Numbered from the stretch's first letter, positions 17,930 to 27,084 are shown. The stretch: 64,000 bases of DNA from Aureimonas sp. OT7 (GCF_014844055.1 NZ_CP062167.1:1813501-1877500), one strand, 5' to 3'. Translations and numbers: made by a program. Notes: generated from the letters alone by a model not told the origin.

Positions 17930-17944
17930 TGGACATTCTGTCCA
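17930..17944 (-). promoter_or_regulatory. palindrome upstream of hemA
   Basis: TGGACA-TTC-TGTCCA is a perfect 6+6 inverted repeat with a 3-base centre, about 70 bases before the hemA start. The position suits an operator, but it matches no regulator site that I can name with confidence, and its 15 bases could arise by chance. Confidence 0.3.
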
Positions 17945-17951
17945 GTGCGGC

Positions 17952-18134
17952 TCAATCCTCTTCCGGGCGGCTCTCCCCGGGGCGGGCCTTGTCTTCCGCG
18001 TCATCCGGCTCGTCCATCAGGGAGCGGCGTGCCTTGGCCTGGGCCTTGCGCTTCTTCAGATTGTCGCGGAGCTGCTCCTCCAGCCGCTTCTGCCGCTGCA
18101 CCTTGCCGGGTTCGATCGGTCTATGGGAACTCAT
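17952..18134 (-). CDS. small highly charged hypothetical protein
   Basis: A 60-residue, Lys/Arg/Glu-rich, almost certainly soluble and helical protein (RQKRLEEQLRDNLKKRKAQAKAR in the middle, acidic tail). There is no cysteine and no membrane segment. Similar short charged proteins occur in rhizobial genomes without assigned function. Its ATG overlaps the stop of the upstream epimerase gene (ATGA), which is the main reason to accept it as real. Confidence 0.6.
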   Translation of the reverse strand: MSSHRPIEPGKVQRQKRLEEQLRDNLKKRKAQAKARRSLMDEPDDAEDKARPGESRPEED

Positions 18135-19087
18135 GCGCGATTCCCCCTGTCGTCCGCACGGTTGTAGAGCGTCAGCGCCTCATGCGTGGACAGGCGTGGC
18201 CGCCAGCCCGTGCGCAGGCGGATCTTGGCCGTGTCCACGACGAACTCGGCAAACAGCCTGTCGGTGATCTCGGATTTGCCGGCAAGCCGCGCGATCAGGC
18301 GCAGCAGCCCCACCGGCATCGCGAATAGCCCGGGCGACCGGCCGCGTGCGCCGCGCATGGCCGCGACCAGCTCGGACAGCGTCGCCGGTGCCTCGTCGGC
18401 GACGAGGAAGGTGCGGCCTGCGGCTGCCGGATGCGCGATCATTTCGATGATGGCCTCGACCGCATTGTCGACGGCCAGGATGCTGCGCCGGTTGCGGGCA
18501 GAGCGGAAGGGCAGGGGCAGGCGGGTTGTGGCCAGCCTTTCCAGCTTGGCGATGGCGCCCTTGCCGCCGGGGCCGTAGACGGCAGGCAGGCGCATGATCG
18601 TATATTCGGTGGCGCTGTCTTCCAGTTCGGCGCGCAGGCGCCGCTCGGCTTCCAGCTTGGAAGCGGCGTAATTGTCGACCGGGCGCGGCCGGTCGTCCTC
18701 GATGATGGGCTTGTCGCCCTGCATGGAATGGATATTGGCGGTGCTGGCGAAAACGAATCGGCGCACGCCGGTTTCCGATGCCACCCGCGCCAGCGCGGCA
18801 GTGCCACCGGCATTGGCCTGCCCCAGCGCCACGGCATCGTCCATGGCGGGGTCGCCGCGCTCCGGGTTGAGGGCGGCAAGGTGCACGATGGCGTCGAGGC
18901 CGAGGGGCCAGCCTTCATGCCGGCGTATGCGTGACAGGTCGCGCGGGGAATCCAGCGTCTCGGCCCGCTCGTCCGGGCTTGTGGCGTCCTCGCGCACGAG
19001 CACCGTCACCGCGTGCCCTTCGTCGAGCAGGCGCGAAACGAGGCGGCGACCGATGAACCCTGTTGAGCCTGTGACGAGGATGCGCAT
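18131..19087 (-). CDS. NAD-dependent epimerase/dehydratase (extended SDR)
   Basis: A 318-residue nucleotide-sugar-type oxidoreductase. The N-terminal GSTGFIGRRL is the TGxxGxxG NAD-binding turn; Ser in FASTAN and YAASK supply the Ser-Tyr-Lys active site; RLPAVYGPGG is the usual substrate-loop motif. The C-terminal half carries a long helix pair and ends TGWRPRLSTHEAL, as in UDP-glucose 4-epimerase-like and rhamnose-pathway enzymes. It faces away from a sugar-phosphate transferase gene 83 bases off, so the two probably act in one surface polysaccharide pathway. The exact sugar is unknown. Confidence 0.87.
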   Translation of the reverse strand: MRILVTGSTGFIGRRLVSRLLDEGHAVTVLVREDATSPDERAETLDSPRDLSRIRRHEGWPLGLDAIVHLAALNPERGDPAMDDAVALGQANAGGTAALARVASETGVRRFVFASTANIHSMQGDKPIIEDDRPRPVDNYAASKLEAERRLRAELEDSATEYTIMRLPAVYGPGGKGAIAKLERLATTRLPLPFRSARNRRSILAVDNAVEAIIEMIAHPAAAGRTFLVADEAPATLSELVAAMRGARGRSPGLFAMPVGLLRLIARLAGKSEITDRLFAEFVVDTAKIRLRTGWRPRLSTHEALTLYNRADDRGNRA

Positions 19088-19170
19088 GAGACTGCTTGAA
19101 ACGACTCCAATTCCTGACCGGTCGTTTCTTCCTTGCCCAATTCGTGGCTTTGCGGCAATTCGCTTGTCCC

Positions 19171-19722
19171 ATGAAACGTGTTTTTGACATAGCAGCGAGC
19201 TTTTTGGGTCTCATATGCTTCGGCTGGCTCATCCTGCTGCTTGCGGCGTTGATCCGCCGCGATACGCCGGGACCGGGCATTTTCCGGCAGATTCGCGTCG
19301 GGCTGAACGAGAGAACCTTTACCTGCTACAAGCTGCGCACCATGGCCTCCGGCACCGCCTCGGCGGCCTCGCACGAGACGCCGCGCGCGGCGGTGACGAG
19401 GCTCGGCGCGCGTCTTCGTGCGTGGAAGCTGGACGAGCTTCCGCAGCTTTGGAACGTGTTGAAGGGCGACATGAGTTTCGTCGGCCCGCGCCCCTGCCTG
19501 CCCGTCCAGACCGTGCTGATAGAGGCACGGCGGCGGGAGGGAGCCTTCCGCGTGCGGCCAGGCATCACCGGGCCGGCCCAGGTGCGCGGCATCGACATGT
19601 CGGAGCCGGAGCGGCTGGCGCGCATCGACGGCGCCTATGCGCGTTCCTCCGGCTTCTGGAGCGATCTCGGCCTGATCCTCCAGACGGTCACGGGCAAGGG
19701 CCGGGGCGACAGGGTGCGGTGA
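19171..19722 (+). CDS. undecaprenyl-phosphate sugar phosphotransferase (PglC/WbaP catalytic domain)
   Basis: A 183-residue membrane enzyme of PF02397 that transfers a sugar phosphate to undecaprenyl phosphate, starting surface glycan synthesis. One N-terminal hydrophobic segment (IAASFLGLICFGWLILLLAALI) acts as re-entrant helix; then RDTPGPGIFRQIRVG, FTCYKLRTM, LDELPQLWNVLKGDMSFVGPRP (Asp-Glu catalytic pair) and RPGITGPAQV follow. It is the short PglC-like form without the extra N-terminal helices of WbaP. I chose the ATG at 19171 because it sits just before the membrane segment. Divergent from the epimerase gene. Confidence 0.92.
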   Translation: MKRVFDIAASFLGLICFGWLILLLAALIRRDTPGPGIFRQIRVGLNERTFTCYKLRTMASGTASAASHETPRAAVTRLGARLRAWKLDELPQLWNVLKGDMSFVGPRPCLPVQTVLIEARRREGAFRVRPGITGPAQVRGIDMSEPERLARIDGAYARSSGFWSDLGLILQTVTGKGRGDRVR

Positions 19723-19794
19723 TTTCACAAGCGCCGCCAATTGCCCTATAGACCCCGAACTCCCGGCCGCCGGGACCAGATCGAAAGGCGTTGC

Positions 19795-21117
19795 ATGAAC
19801 CTGATCGACCCAATCGGCTTCGCCGCGGAGCTTGCGGCCCATGCGGAGCGGCACGGCCCTGTCACGATCGGCCTTGCCGGAGCGGGCCAGATGGGCACCG
19901 ACATCGTCGTGCAGGCGGCGTTGATGCGGGGCATCCGCATCGGCGCCATCGCCGCCAGCCGCCCGACCCGGCCGATGGAGGCCATCGCAATGGCCGGCTA
20001 CAGCGAGGGCCATGGAATCGTGGCCGATACGGATGCCGCCATGGACGCCGCCATCGAGGCCGGGCGGATCGCCGTGACGGGGGACCTGACGGCCCTGACC
20101 CGCGCCGGGCGCATCGACGTCGTGGTGGATGCAACGGGAAGCCCGGAAATCGGCACGCTGCTGGCGCTGGAATCCATCCGCAACGGCAAGCATATCGTGA
20201 TGCTGAACGTGGAAGCCGACATAACGGTCGGCCGCTATCTGGCAGAGGAAGCCCGCAAGGCCGGCGTGGTCTATACGGGGTCCGCGGGGGACGAGCCCGC
20301 CGCGACGCTGGACCTGATCGCATTCGCGCAGGCGCTGGGCATGGACGTCATCGCCGCGGGCAAGGGCAAGAACAACGCGCTGGATTTCAACGCCGTGCCG
20401 TCCGACTTCGAGGAAGAGGCGCGCGCCCGCAACATGAACCCCCGTATCCTGGTGGAGTTCGTCGACGGCTCGAAGACCATGGTCGAGATGACGGCCATCG
20501 CCAATTGCACCGGCTTGCTGCCCGACGTGCCGGGAATGCACGGTCCTGCGGCCACGCTGGACAATCTGGCGCAAATCCTGTGCACCGAGGAGGATGGCGG
20601 CATCCTGTCCCGGGCCGGCTGTGTCGACTATACGATCGGCAAGGGCGTGGCGCCCGGCGTTTTCTGCGTGGTCAAGCCGAGGCACGAGCGCGCCATCGAG
20701 CGCATGGCGGACCTGAAGGTCGGTCCAGGGCCGTGCTTCACGCTGACGCGGCCCTTCCACCTGACCAGCCTGGAAACGCCGCTGTCGGCCGCCAGGGCCG
20801 TGATGTACGGGAAGCCCGACATGGTGCCGCTGGCGCGTCCCGTGGCCGAATGCGGCGCCGTCGCCAAGCGTGACCTTGCGCCCGGCCAGACGCTGCAGCG
20901 CATCGGCATGGAAGATTATCGCGGCTTTGCCATGACATGGGCGGACGGCCGTGCAGCCCGGGCGTTGCCGCTCGGGCTTGCCGAAGGCTCTCGCGTCACC
21001 CGGGCCGTCAAGGCCGGCGAGCTTCTGACACATGACAACTGCGCGGCGGACGACAGCCTGAACGTGACGCGCATCCGTAAGCAGATCGACGAGGCCGATA
21101 CAGGATATCTCGCGTGA
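19795..21117 (+). CDS. homoserine dehydrogenase-like oxidoreductase with SAF domain (COG4091)
   Basis: A 440-residue NAD(P)-binding protein. The Rossmann start is IGLAGAGQMGTDI; VVVDATGSPEIGTLLALESI and HIVMLNVEADITVG are typical of the homoserine-dehydrogenase-like fold, and GSAGDEPAATLDLI is the central family motif. A SAF domain follows (ECGAVAKRDLAPGQTLQRIG...; ELLTHDNCA) near residues 350-425. Relatives act in sugar-alcohol and branched-sugar catabolism, but the substrate here cannot be told. The ATG at 19795 is 21 bases after GATCGAAAGG. It converges with the DUF2254 gene four bases after its stop. Confidence 0.8.
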   Translation: MNLIDPIGFAAELAAHAERHGPVTIGLAGAGQMGTDIVVQAALMRGIRIGAIAASRPTRPMEAIAMAGYSEGHGIVADTDAAMDAAIEAGRIAVTGDLTALTRAGRIDVVVDATGSPEIGTLLALESIRNGKHIVMLNVEADITVGRYLAEEARKAGVVYTGSAGDEPAATLDLIAFAQALGMDVIAAGKGKNNALDFNAVPSDFEEEARARNMNPRILVEFVDGSKTMVEMTAIANCTGLLPDVPGMHGPAATLDNLAQILCTEEDGGILSRAGCVDYTIGKGVAPGVFCVVKPRHERAIERMADLKVGPGPCFTLTRPFHLTSLETPLSAARAVMYGKPDMVPLARPVAECGAVAKRDLAPGQTLQRIGMEDYRGFAMTWADGRAARALPLGLAEGSRVTRAVKAGELLTHDNCAADDSLNVTRIRKQIDEADTGYLA

Positions 21118-21121
21118 CGCG

Positions 21122-22366
21122 TCAGGCGAACCGGCTGTCGTAAACCTGCCTGAGCGCACGTTTTTCGCTGTCCATCTGCAGTGTCGAATTGCTGCGCTCC
21201 AGCAGTTCTAGCGCATGGCGGCGCGATGCCGCGCGAAAGTCCGGCCCACCGAGGTCGTGCAGGCTGGCAAGCGCCTTCATCAACCGGACCATCACCTCGA
21301 TTTCGCCAGCGCCATCGCGCCCGAGCGAGGTGAACATGTCGTCGAAGAGGTCGTCGGCCTGTATCCGTGCCGCATAGACCCTGTCATGGCGGATTTCGGA
21401 AGCTTCGGCCGGCTGCGCGGCGGCGGCCATGACACGCAGCGACCGCCCGATGATGTCGATGGCCGTTCCGATATCGTTGATCGCGGCCGACAGCGCCCGC
21501 GCGCCGATCTCGGCAAGGACAGCAACGGCAAAGCGCGGGTCCTGGTCGAAGGAGCGCTGGTCTCCGATCGTCAGCGCCTGCAGGAAGGCCGCATCCTCCG
21601 GTAATTCGCCGTCGCCGGCGATCTCCAGCACAGGGCGCGAGGGATCGCAGAAGGTGCCGACATCGGACAGAAGTGCGATCCGGCAATCGTGGCGCTCCGC
21701 AAGGCCCTGCAGGCCCGCAAAGTCGACGTGCTGGATATAGCCGATGGTGCGGCAACGCAGCTTGCGCCGGTTGCCCCCGGCGGGGAAGTCGAGCCTGTTC
21801 CGACAGCCCCGGAACGGGTCACGAGCATAAGTTTCGACGACATCGAGAGCCACCTTCTCCACGCGCTGCGCCGTATCGCCCACGCGGCCGATGCGCGACA
21901 GATAATCGATCCAGCGCAGCAGCGTGAATACGATGACCACGATGACGGCGATGGTTGCACCGAACAGGATGACGCGGCCCTGCTCGCCATAGGTGCCGGT
22001 GGACAGGGCGATGATCCCGACGATGGAGTAGAGGAAAACGCCGACGAAGGTGGACAGTACGTTCTGGCTGGTCGGATCGGCCATCAGCAGGCGCGTCGCG
22101 CGCGGGGTGGCGTTGGTGGTCGCCGAGGAATAGGCGCCCACCATGATGTTGAGCGAGAAGGTCGTGACCGCCAGCATGCTCGATGCCAGGATGCCAAGGA
22201 TATTGTCCACCGCGTCGGCGCCGATACGGCCGCCGAGTTCCGATGGAATGAGGGGGCTGAGCCACGCCGCCATGAGGGCAGCAATGACGCCGATGGCGGA
22301 AAAGATCAGGGAGCGGAACCAGAGCCCGCTGGTCAATTGCCTTACGATAAACCGCCAGCGCGACAT
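21122..22366 (-). CDS. DUF2254 family membrane protein
   Basis: A 414-residue protein with four hydrophobic helices in the first ~135 residues (WFRSLIFSAIGVIAALMAAWL; ILASSMLAVTTFSLNIMVGAY; VLSTFVGVFLYSIVGIIALS; VILFGATIAVIVVIVFTLL) and a long soluble C-terminal domain. SSATTNATPRATRLLMAD between helices 2 and 3 and DQRSFDQDPRFAVAVLAEIGARALS-type sequence in the soluble part are DUF2254 signatures. Function is unknown. The ATG follows AAGAAAAAAGAA and lies 32 bases after the stop of the ABC permease gene, so it may be transcribed with the importer. Confidence 0.8.
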   Translation of the reverse strand: MSRWRFIVRQLTSGLWFRSLIFSAIGVIAALMAAWLSPLIPSELGGRIGADAVDNILGILASSMLAVTTFSLNIMVGAYSSATTNATPRATRLLMADPTSQNVLSTFVGVFLYSIVGIIALSTGTYGEQGRVILFGATIAVIVVIVFTLLRWIDYLSRIGRVGDTAQRVEKVALDVVETYARDPFRGCRNRLDFPAGGNRRKLRCRTIGYIQHVDFAGLQGLAERHDCRIALLSDVGTFCDPSRPVLEIAGDGELPEDAAFLQALTIGDQRSFDQDPRFAVAVLAEIGARALSAAINDIGTAIDIIGRSLRVMAAAAQPAEASEIRHDRVYAARIQADDLFDDMFTSLGRDGAGEIEVMVRLMKALASLHDLGGPDFRAASRRHALELLERSNSTLQMDSEKRALRQVYDSRFA

Positions 22367-22398
22367 TTCTTTTTTCTTCAGCCCTTTGCGAACGGTCC

Positions 22399-23208
22399 TT
22401 ATCTTGGCGCCTTGCCGCGCGGGTCCAGCCTTTTGGCAAGTCCATCGCCCAGAATATTCGCACCCAGCACCGTCACGGCGATGGCCGCGCCCGGCGCCAG
22501 TGCCAGCCATGGGGCGACGCCAAGGTAACTTTGCGAATCCGCCAGCATGCGGCCCCATGACGGCGAGGGCGGTTGCGTCCCGAGACCCAGATAGCCGAGC
22601 CCGGCTTCCGTCAGGATGGCGAGCCCGAACTGAAGCGACGCCTGAACCGCCAGCAGGCCGCCGATATTGGGCAGCACGTGTTTTGCCGCAATACGCCGGT
22701 CGCCGGCGCCAAGCGCCCGCGCCGCCCGTACGAAATCGCTGCGCAGCACCTGCGCGGCCCCGGCATGGGCAACCCTTGCAAAGACCGGCGTGACGAAGAG
22801 GGCGATGGCGGCAACCGCGCCTTGCGGCCCGGCACCGAGCGTGAAAGCCAGGAGCAGCGCCGACAGCACGGGCGGAAAAGCAAACAGCATATCCATGACG
22901 CGCATGGTCAGGCCGGCGACGGCGCCACCGCGAAGCGCGGCGAACAGGCCGGTGGCGCTGCCGGCAAGGCCACCGAGAGCGACGGCCGCCAGCGCGATGG
23001 ACAGGGAACTCGCCGCCCCCATCATGACCATGGAGGCCGTGTCGCGCCCGAGTTGATCCGTGCCGAGAAGGGCCGTCGCGCCGGGCGGCGTCAGCCGGGC
23101 GGGAATGTCCAGCCGCAGCGGCGTCGGGTCCGGCGTCCAGGCGAACGACAGACAAGCCGTCGCCGCCACGAGGACCAGCAAAGCGAGCCCGATGGCGATA
23201 CGCCTCAT
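22399..23208 (-). CDS. peptide/nickel-type ABC transporter permease (DppC-like)
   Basis: A 269-residue inner-membrane subunit of a DppABCDF-type importer. GTDQLGRDTASMVMMG near the start is the conserved DppC/OppC motif; AARALGAGDRRIAAKHVLPNI is the EAA loop that contacts the ATPase; TEAGLGYLGLGTQPPSPSWG is also diagnostic. About six helices. The ATG overlaps the stop of the DppB-like gene (ATGA). No ATPase genes adjoin this set. Confidence 0.92.
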   Translation of the reverse strand: MRRIAIGLALLVLVAATACLSFAWTPDPTPLRLDIPARLTPPGATALLGTDQLGRDTASMVMMGAASSLSIALAAVALGGLAGSATGLFAALRGGAVAGLTMRVMDMLFAFPPVLSALLLAFTLGAGPQGAVAAIALFVTPVFARVAHAGAAQVLRSDFVRAARALGAGDRRIAAKHVLPNIGGLLAVQASLQFGLAILTEAGLGYLGLGTQPPSPSWGRMLADSQSYLGVAPWLALAPGAAIAVTVLGANILGDGLAKRLDPRGKAPR

Positions 23209-24152
23209 GCCCGCGCCCTGGGGTCGGTGGCCGCGATGACGGTCTCGATGGCGAAGTTGACCAGCACGACGATGCCGACGAAGAGCAGGACACAGCCCTG
23301 CAGCACCGGTATATCCCGTTGGGCCAGCGCCTGTATGGCAAGGCGGCCGAGCCCCGGCAGGACGAAGACGTTTTCCACCAGTACCGCGCCGGCCACGAGG
23401 TACGACACTTGCAGGCCCGCAAGCGTCAGGATCGCGGGAAGGGCCATGCCGAAGACATGGCGGCGCAGGATCGCGCCGTCGGACAGGCCTTTCGCACGTG
23501 CGGTCCGGACATGATCCTGTGACAGGGCTTCCTTCAACGCGCCACGCGCCACGCGGGCAAGCACGGCGGCCTGCGGTACGGCAAGGGCGATTGCCGGCAG
23601 AAGAAGATAGGGCAGCGCCGCAAGGCCCTGCTGCCATCCGGGAAAGCCGCCCGTCGGCAGCGGCCCGCCCTGAAAAGCGAGGATGAGCAGGATGCCGATG
23701 AAGAAGCCGGGCAGGGCGATGCCGCCCTGCGCCAGAAGGGCGACAGCGACTTCGGCGGCCGGCCGACGGCGCGCCGCGGCCATGGCGAGCGGCAGCGCCA
23801 GCAGGGTGGCCGCCAGCATTGCCAGGCCGGCAAGCGGCAGCGTGACGGCCAGCCGCTCGACCAGGAGGCGCGATACGGGAACGCCGTAGGTTGCCGAAAG
23901 CCCGAAATCGCCGCGCGCCGCGTCCGCCATCCAATGCAGGTACCGAAGCCATAATGGCCGGTCGAGGCCGAGTTCGGTGCGGAGCGCCGCAAGGGTTTCG
24001 GGTGACGCCGAGGTGCCGAGCATGATGGCGGCCTGGTCGCCCGGCAGGATCGATGTCATCAGAAAGATCAGGCTGGCGACCGCCAGCAACGACAGGACAA
24101 GGGTCGCGGCACCCCGCGCGAGGGCGCTTGCCGGGCGCCCCATGGGCCTCAC
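23205..24152 (-). CDS. peptide/nickel-type ABC transporter permease (DppB-like)
   Basis: A 315-residue permease partner of the DppC-like protein. The first helix (LVLSLLAVASLIFLMTSILPGD) is followed by ELGLDRPLWLRYLHWM and GDFGLSATYGVPV, all normal for DppB/NikB; the EAA loop reads RTARAKGLSDGAILRRHVFGMAL, and LVENVFVLPGLGRLAIQALAQRD ends the family pattern. The start is a GTG at 24152 overlapping the SBP stop (GTGA); an ATG at 24143 is the alternative. Confidence 0.92.
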   Translation of the reverse strand: MRPMGRPASALARGAATLVLSLLAVASLIFLMTSILPGDQAAIMLGTSASPETLAALRTELGLDRPLWLRYLHWMADAARGDFGLSATYGVPVSRLLVERLAVTLPLAGLAMLAATLLALPLAMAAARRRPAAEVAVALLAQGGIALPGFFIGILLILAFQGGPLPTGGFPGWQQGLAALPYLLLPAIALAVPQAAVLARVARGALKEALSQDHVRTARAKGLSDGAILRRHVFGMALPAILTLAGLQVSYLVAGAVLVENVFVLPGLGRLAIQALAQRDIPVLQGCVLLFVGIVVLVNFAIETVIAATDPRARA

Positions 24153-25642
24153 TCGCCGCTCCAGCGAACGTCCGTCAGATCGTTGGAGGGAATGGGCTCG
24201 TCGTGCCAGAAGCCGGACAGGCCGGTTCGCCAGACGCCGAGTTTCGGCATCACGAACAGGAACAGCGCCGGCACATCGTCGGCCAGTATGTCCTGCGCCT
24301 CACCGTACAGGCTGTCCCTGACGGCCCTGTCGCTGGCCGCTTCCGCCCTTGCAATGATGTCGTTGAAGGCGGGGTTGGCGTAGCCGAAATAATAGTCGGC
24401 CCGCGCGAAGATATCGATATCCATCGGTTCGGCATGCGCGACGATCGTCATGTCGAAATCATGGTTCTGCAGCACGTCCGATACCCATGCCGCCGGAAAT
24501 TCGGTCGGCACGATCTCAAGGCTCACACCGATCTCGGCCAGGAATGCCTGAAGAATCTCAGCCGAGCGCACGGCATAAGGCATCTGCGGAACCTTGATGC
24601 GGATACTGAGCCCGTTTCCGTAACCTGCTTCCTGTAAAAGATTTTTTGCAGCGACAGGGTTATAGGCGAGATGGCCCCTCAAATCCTTGAAGCCCGGATC
24701 GTTCGGCGTGTAGTGGCTGCCGATCGGCGTGCCGTAGCCGGACCAGGCCCCATCCACCAGGGCCTGCCTGTCGACAGCCATCATGAGCGCGCGGCGCACG
24801 CGGACGTCATCGAGGGGCGGACGGCGGAGGTTCATTCCTGCGACCACCTTCAACTCCGTATTTCCGACGACCGTTTCGAAGGCCGGGTCGGCCTCCAGCG
24901 CCGCATATAATTCGGGCGCCGCGAACTCCGGAAACGCGTCGACCTGCCCGGAGTTGAGTGCGGCTGCCTGCGCCTGCGGATCGTTGATGAACCGGAACGT
25001 CGCGCCCGAAAGTTGCGGCCTACGGGCCGTATCCCAGTAATCGTCGCTCCGCGCCAGCCTTACGCTGTCGCCCGGCTTCCATTCGGCCACGGTGAACGGG
25101 CCCGTGCCCACCGGCGCCGTCCGGTTCGCGTCGGCGCTGGACGCCTCCACCATGATGCTGGCCGGCCATCCGAGCCAATAGGGGAGATTGCCCGACGGGC
25201 GCGACAGGCGGACGATCAGCCGGGTCGGCTCTGGCGCCTCTACGCTGTCGATGGCCGCGAAAAACCGCTTCTGCGGATTGGCGGACTGCGGCCCGCGCGC
25301 GCGGTCCAGGGCAAACTTCGCCACGCCGGAATCGAAGGGCACCCCGTTATGGAAGCGCACGCCCTCCTGCAACTCGAACTCGTAGGTCAGCCCATCGTCG
25401 GACACCGTCCACCGACGCGCCAGCTGAGGCTGGACCGACCCGTCCTCGGCGATACGCGTGAGGCCCTGGAACACGTTCTGCCAGACGATCTGGCCGATGG
25501 AGACGGGGGCGGAGATCGTCGGGTCGAGTCCTGCCGGCTCTATCGACATCCCGATCACGACATCGGTGCGCGGTGCCGAAAACGCACCGCCGCCAAGGGC
25601 CAGGGCCAGGCCAGCCGCCAGCATCAATCCGGAAAATCGCAT
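24149..25642 (-). CDS. ABC transporter substrate-binding protein, family 5 (peptide/nickel type)
   Basis: A 497-residue periplasmic binding protein with a Sec signal peptide (MRFSGLMLAAGLALALGGGAFSA, cleavage near residue 23). SIEPAGLDPTI, VWQNVFQGLTRIAEDGSVQPQLARRWTVSDDGLTYEFEL and VRFHNGVPFDS are the standard SBP_bac_5 blocks. It heads a three-gene unit with two permeases but without ATPases, so it must borrow ATPase subunits encoded elsewhere. It is divergent from the siderophore-interacting protein gene 120 bases away, which raises the possibility of a metal or metallophore substrate; that is only context. Confidence 0.92.
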   Translation of the reverse strand: MRFSGLMLAAGLALALGGGAFSAPRTDVVIGMSIEPAGLDPTISAPVSIGQIVWQNVFQGLTRIAEDGSVQPQLARRWTVSDDGLTYEFELQEGVRFHNGVPFDSGVAKFALDRARGPQSANPQKRFFAAIDSVEAPEPTRLIVRLSRPSGNLPYWLGWPASIMVEASSADANRTAPVGTGPFTVAEWKPGDSVRLARSDDYWDTARRPQLSGATFRFINDPQAQAAALNSGQVDAFPEFAAPELYAALEADPAFETVVGNTELKVVAGMNLRRPPLDDVRVRRALMMAVDRQALVDGAWSGYGTPIGSHYTPNDPGFKDLRGHLAYNPVAAKNLLQEAGYGNGLSIRIKVPQMPYAVRSAEILQAFLAEIGVSLEIVPTEFPAAWVSDVLQNHDFDMTIVAHAEPMDIDIFARADYYFGYANPAFNDIIARAEAASDRAVRDSLYGEAQDILADDVPALFLFVMPKLGVWRTGLSGFWHDEPIPSNDLTDVRWSGE

Positions 25643-25762
25643 GAGGCTACCGCACCCGCATCAAGAACTGTTCCGAGTTCATCCATCACATGCACGACGC
25701 GTTGTCGAGCCCGCGCGCGGCATGTGCTTGACGCTCCCGCGGCGGCAAAATAGTGGAGTATC

Positions 25763-26830
25763 ATGGACAAGTTCAACGAAGCAGGGGCCCTGCGCTCCAA
25801 GGCCGTCACGCGCCTTGCGGACGGCGCGGGATTCTTTCGTCACATGGGGCGTCAGTATCCGGACGCCTTCGATGCGCGCGCCGGACGGTTTTCGATGGGG
25901 CTCGCCGTCGCCGTGCTGCGCCAGGAGGCCGAGACGCTGACCATCGAGGCCGTGTCAGACGATGGCGGTGACCTGGGCGTCATCAAGGGGATCGTCGCCT
26001 ACCATATCCAGAACTGGCCGGGTTCCGACGGGTCATCCGTGGTCTGGACGGGCGATGGTGCGGGCTCGACCGTTCTGCCGCACTTCCGGGCCATGCGTCT
26101 GAGCGGGCGCCTCTGGCTGACGCCGCGCCTGTGCCGGCTGACGCTCGAAGGGCCTGACCTGCACCGCTTTGCACGCGGCGGCTGGCATGTCCGGCTGCTC
26201 TTGCCCGCCGACAACAGCAACCCGGTCTGGCCCTATGCTGGCCCCGGCGCGCTGCCCATCTGGCCGCAGGGAGCGGACCGGCTGACCCTGCGCACCTACA
26301 CGCTGCGCCATGTCCGGCCGGATCGGGACGAAGTCGATATCGACGTGGTGATGCACGAGCCGGCCGGCCGCATGACCGAGTGGGTGCTGCATGCGGCGCC
26401 AGGCGACCCGATCGGCATGATGGGTCCGGGCGGCGGCGAAGTGCCCGAGGTGGACCAGGTCTGCCTTGCCGGCGACGAAACGGCCCTGCCGGCCATCGCC
26501 CGGGCGCTGGAGCGGCTGCCGGCCGGCGCCCGCGGCCATGCCTTCATCGAGGTCGGCGGGCGGGACGACGAGATGTCGTTGCGCAAGCCGGCGGGCGTGG
26601 ATGTGCAATGGGTTCATCGAAAGAGGCCCGCGGGCCTTTGCGATGCCCTGCAGCGCGCGGTCGCCGGGTTGAGCTGGCCCGATGGGCCGGGCACGCTCTA
26701 TGCCTTTTCCGGCACCGAGTTCGTCGCCTACAAGGCACTCCGGCACGAGTTCCGCAAGCGGCGCGCGCTCAAGCGCAACCAGCATCTGGCGATGGCCTAC
26801 TGGCGGCGCGGCATTGCGGAAAGCGCCTGA
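25763..26830 (+). CDS. siderophore-interacting FAD protein with N-terminal DUF2218 domain
   Basis: A 355-residue fusion. Residues about 1-95 (RLADGAGFFRHMGRQY..., GVIKGIVAYHIQNW) match the small DUF2218 domain often encoded beside iron-uptake genes. From about 100 it is a siderophore-interacting protein: RLTLRTYTLRHVRPDRDEVDIDVVMH (FAD-binding RxYTxR-type motif), GDPIGMMGPGG, LAGDETALPAIARALERLP, and a C-terminal FSGTEFVAYKALRHEFRK segment. Such proteins reduce ferric siderophores in the cytoplasm using NAD(P)H. The last 30 codons lie in the first copy of a 254-bp tandem duplication, without change to the encoded protein. Confidence 0.9.
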   Translation: MDKFNEAGALRSKAVTRLADGAGFFRHMGRQYPDAFDARAGRFSMGLAVAVLRQEAETLTIEAVSDDGGDLGVIKGIVAYHIQNWPGSDGSSVVWTGDGAGSTVLPHFRAMRLSGRLWLTPRLCRLTLEGPDLHRFARGGWHVRLLLPADNSNPVWPYAGPGALPIWPQGADRLTLRTYTLRHVRPDRDEVDIDVVMHEPAGRMTEWVLHAAPGDPIGMMGPGGGEVPEVDQVCLAGDETALPAIARALERLPAGARGHAFIEVGGRDDEMSLRKPAGVDVQWVHRKRPAGLCDALQRAVAGLSWPDGPGTLYAFSGTEFVAYKALRHEFRKRRALKRNQHLAMAYWRRGIAESA

Positions 26831-26836
26831 GCGGCA

Positions 26837-26991
26837 TCAGCCGTCGACGGCACAAAGCGTAGAGCGGGTCAGGAAACGCCGTTCCCGGCCATTGTCCAGC
26901 GAGAACATCCCGCCGCGACCGGGCACGACATCGATCACCAGGTCGGTATGCTTCCACGCCTCGTATTGCGAGGCGCTGATATAGAAAGGCG
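26837..26991 (-). pseudogene. duplicated 3' fragment of the DUF779 gene
   Basis: This is the first-copy counterpart of 27091-27245. It would encode the last ~51 residues of the DUF779 protein and its stop at 26837, but has no start or 5' part. It exists only because of the tandem duplication and is antisense to the end of the siderophore-interacting gene. Confidence 0.8.
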
Positions 26992-27084
26992 CTCCGGCAC
27001 GAGTTCCGCAAGCGGCGCGCGCTCAAGCGCAACCAGCATCTGGCGATGGCCTACTGGCGGCGCGGCATTGCGGAAAGCGCCTGA
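26992..27084 (+). pseudogene. duplicated 3' fragment of the siderophore-interacting protein gene
   Basis: The second-copy counterpart of 26738-26830, holding about the last 30 codons (HEFRKRRALKRNQHLAMAYW and on) and the TGA. It has no start and is not expected to be expressed. Confidence 0.8.
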
